From Pirellulales bacterium (GTDB lineage: Bacteria; Planctomycetota; Planctomycetia; Pirellulales; S012-138): a DNA stretch of 64,000 nt. The first letter of the stretch is position 1. Every line of letters begins with the position of its first letter. The position numbers and the translations under genes are program-made. The notes beneath the pieces were generated by a model. It ran no database searches, was not told the origin of the DNA, and worked only from the letters and a program-made list of their open reading frames with translations. This document shows positions 63,434 to 64,000 of the stretch, piece by piece. The stretch covers positions 1 to 64,000 of the forward strand of contig JALCBR010000013.1 of NCBI GenBank assembly GCA_028066245.1, written 5' to 3'.

Positions 63434-64000
63434 ACCACACCTCCCGAGATGACCGCCGGCAGGGGGACGTGGTAGACCTTACGGACCGCGGCCAGCTGGC
63501 TTTCGTCAAGATAGCTGTTCTCGGTCGTCCTTCGGGACGTGTGCATGAGCGCCGCTGTCGCATCCATGCCAGCCAGTTCAATCAACGTGGCGTAAGTCCG
63601 GCGGCATTTGTGAAACTTGTTCTGGCGAATGATCGGCAATCCAGATCGCATCAGGACCCTGTCGTAGCGATTGTACAGCGTTGATGCGGTCCAACCCTGA
63701 CCGAACATCAGCTCAGCATCAGGGTCAATCGTCCGCATCCATTTGAGCGGAATGCGAACATGATCCCGCAGCGTGTAAGTCGCTCGTTTGAATCCGCCCT
63801 TACGAATTTCTGCCGGGACGTTAAGGACGCCTGATTCTTCGTGGTAGTGATCCCAGCGAACGGCCAACGTCTCACCAATCCGGGCGCCGGTCTCCAGCAG
63901 AAACAGATGCAGCGTGCGCCACCACAGCGGGCCGGGATACTTGCCAACCGGGAGATCTTCCTTGGCAATAGCGTCAAACAGCTGCTTGAGTTCGTCGGCT
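63430..64000 (-). CDS. second tyrosine recombinase, C-terminal part (truncated by window edge)
   Basis: Frame open to window end: LHLFLLETGARIGETLAVRWDHYH...FHKCRRTYATLIELAGMDATAALMHTSRRTTENSYLD; ATGA overlap with HTH gene. Confidence 0.88.
   Translation of the reverse strand, partial: ADELKQLFDAIAKEDLPVGKYPGPLWWRTLHLFLLETGARIGETLAVRWDHYHEESGVLNVPAEIRKGGFKRATYTLRDHVRIPLKWMRTIDPDAELMFGQGWTASTLYNRYDRVLMRSGLPIIRQNKFHKCRRTYATLIELAGMDATAALMHTSRRTTENSYLDESQLAAVRKVYHVPLPAVISGGVV

Overview
The window reads as a bacterial chromosome segment of Planctomycetes-like character (inferred from gene content and style, not from a search). It is mostly housekeeping and metabolic genes: ispD (partial), tyrS, tsaD, pyrF, yidD-rnpA, a DnaJ-type chaperone, a PII-like gene, a short uvrA, xylA, ruvA, ubiE, glcD-like and mobB. 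It also holds a flagellar export cluster (fliL-like, fliN, fliO, fliP, fliQ, fliR, flhB), a DUF58/VWA pair, an ECF sigma / membrane protein / PDZ-repeat protein locus, and an incomplete sugar ABC transporter. The right end (about 60.97-64.0 kb) is the boundary of a tRNA-Arg(TCT)-associated integrated element. There a tyrosine integrase, a MltR/HEPN-like protein with an RNxxxH motif, an HTH protein fused to a degenerate receiver-like domain, and a second tyrosine recombinase cut by the window edge lie co-directionally and tightly packed. That element is the best candidate for an undescribed system. No CRISPR array, rRNA or IS element was seen. All identifications are by eye from the sequence; no searches were run.
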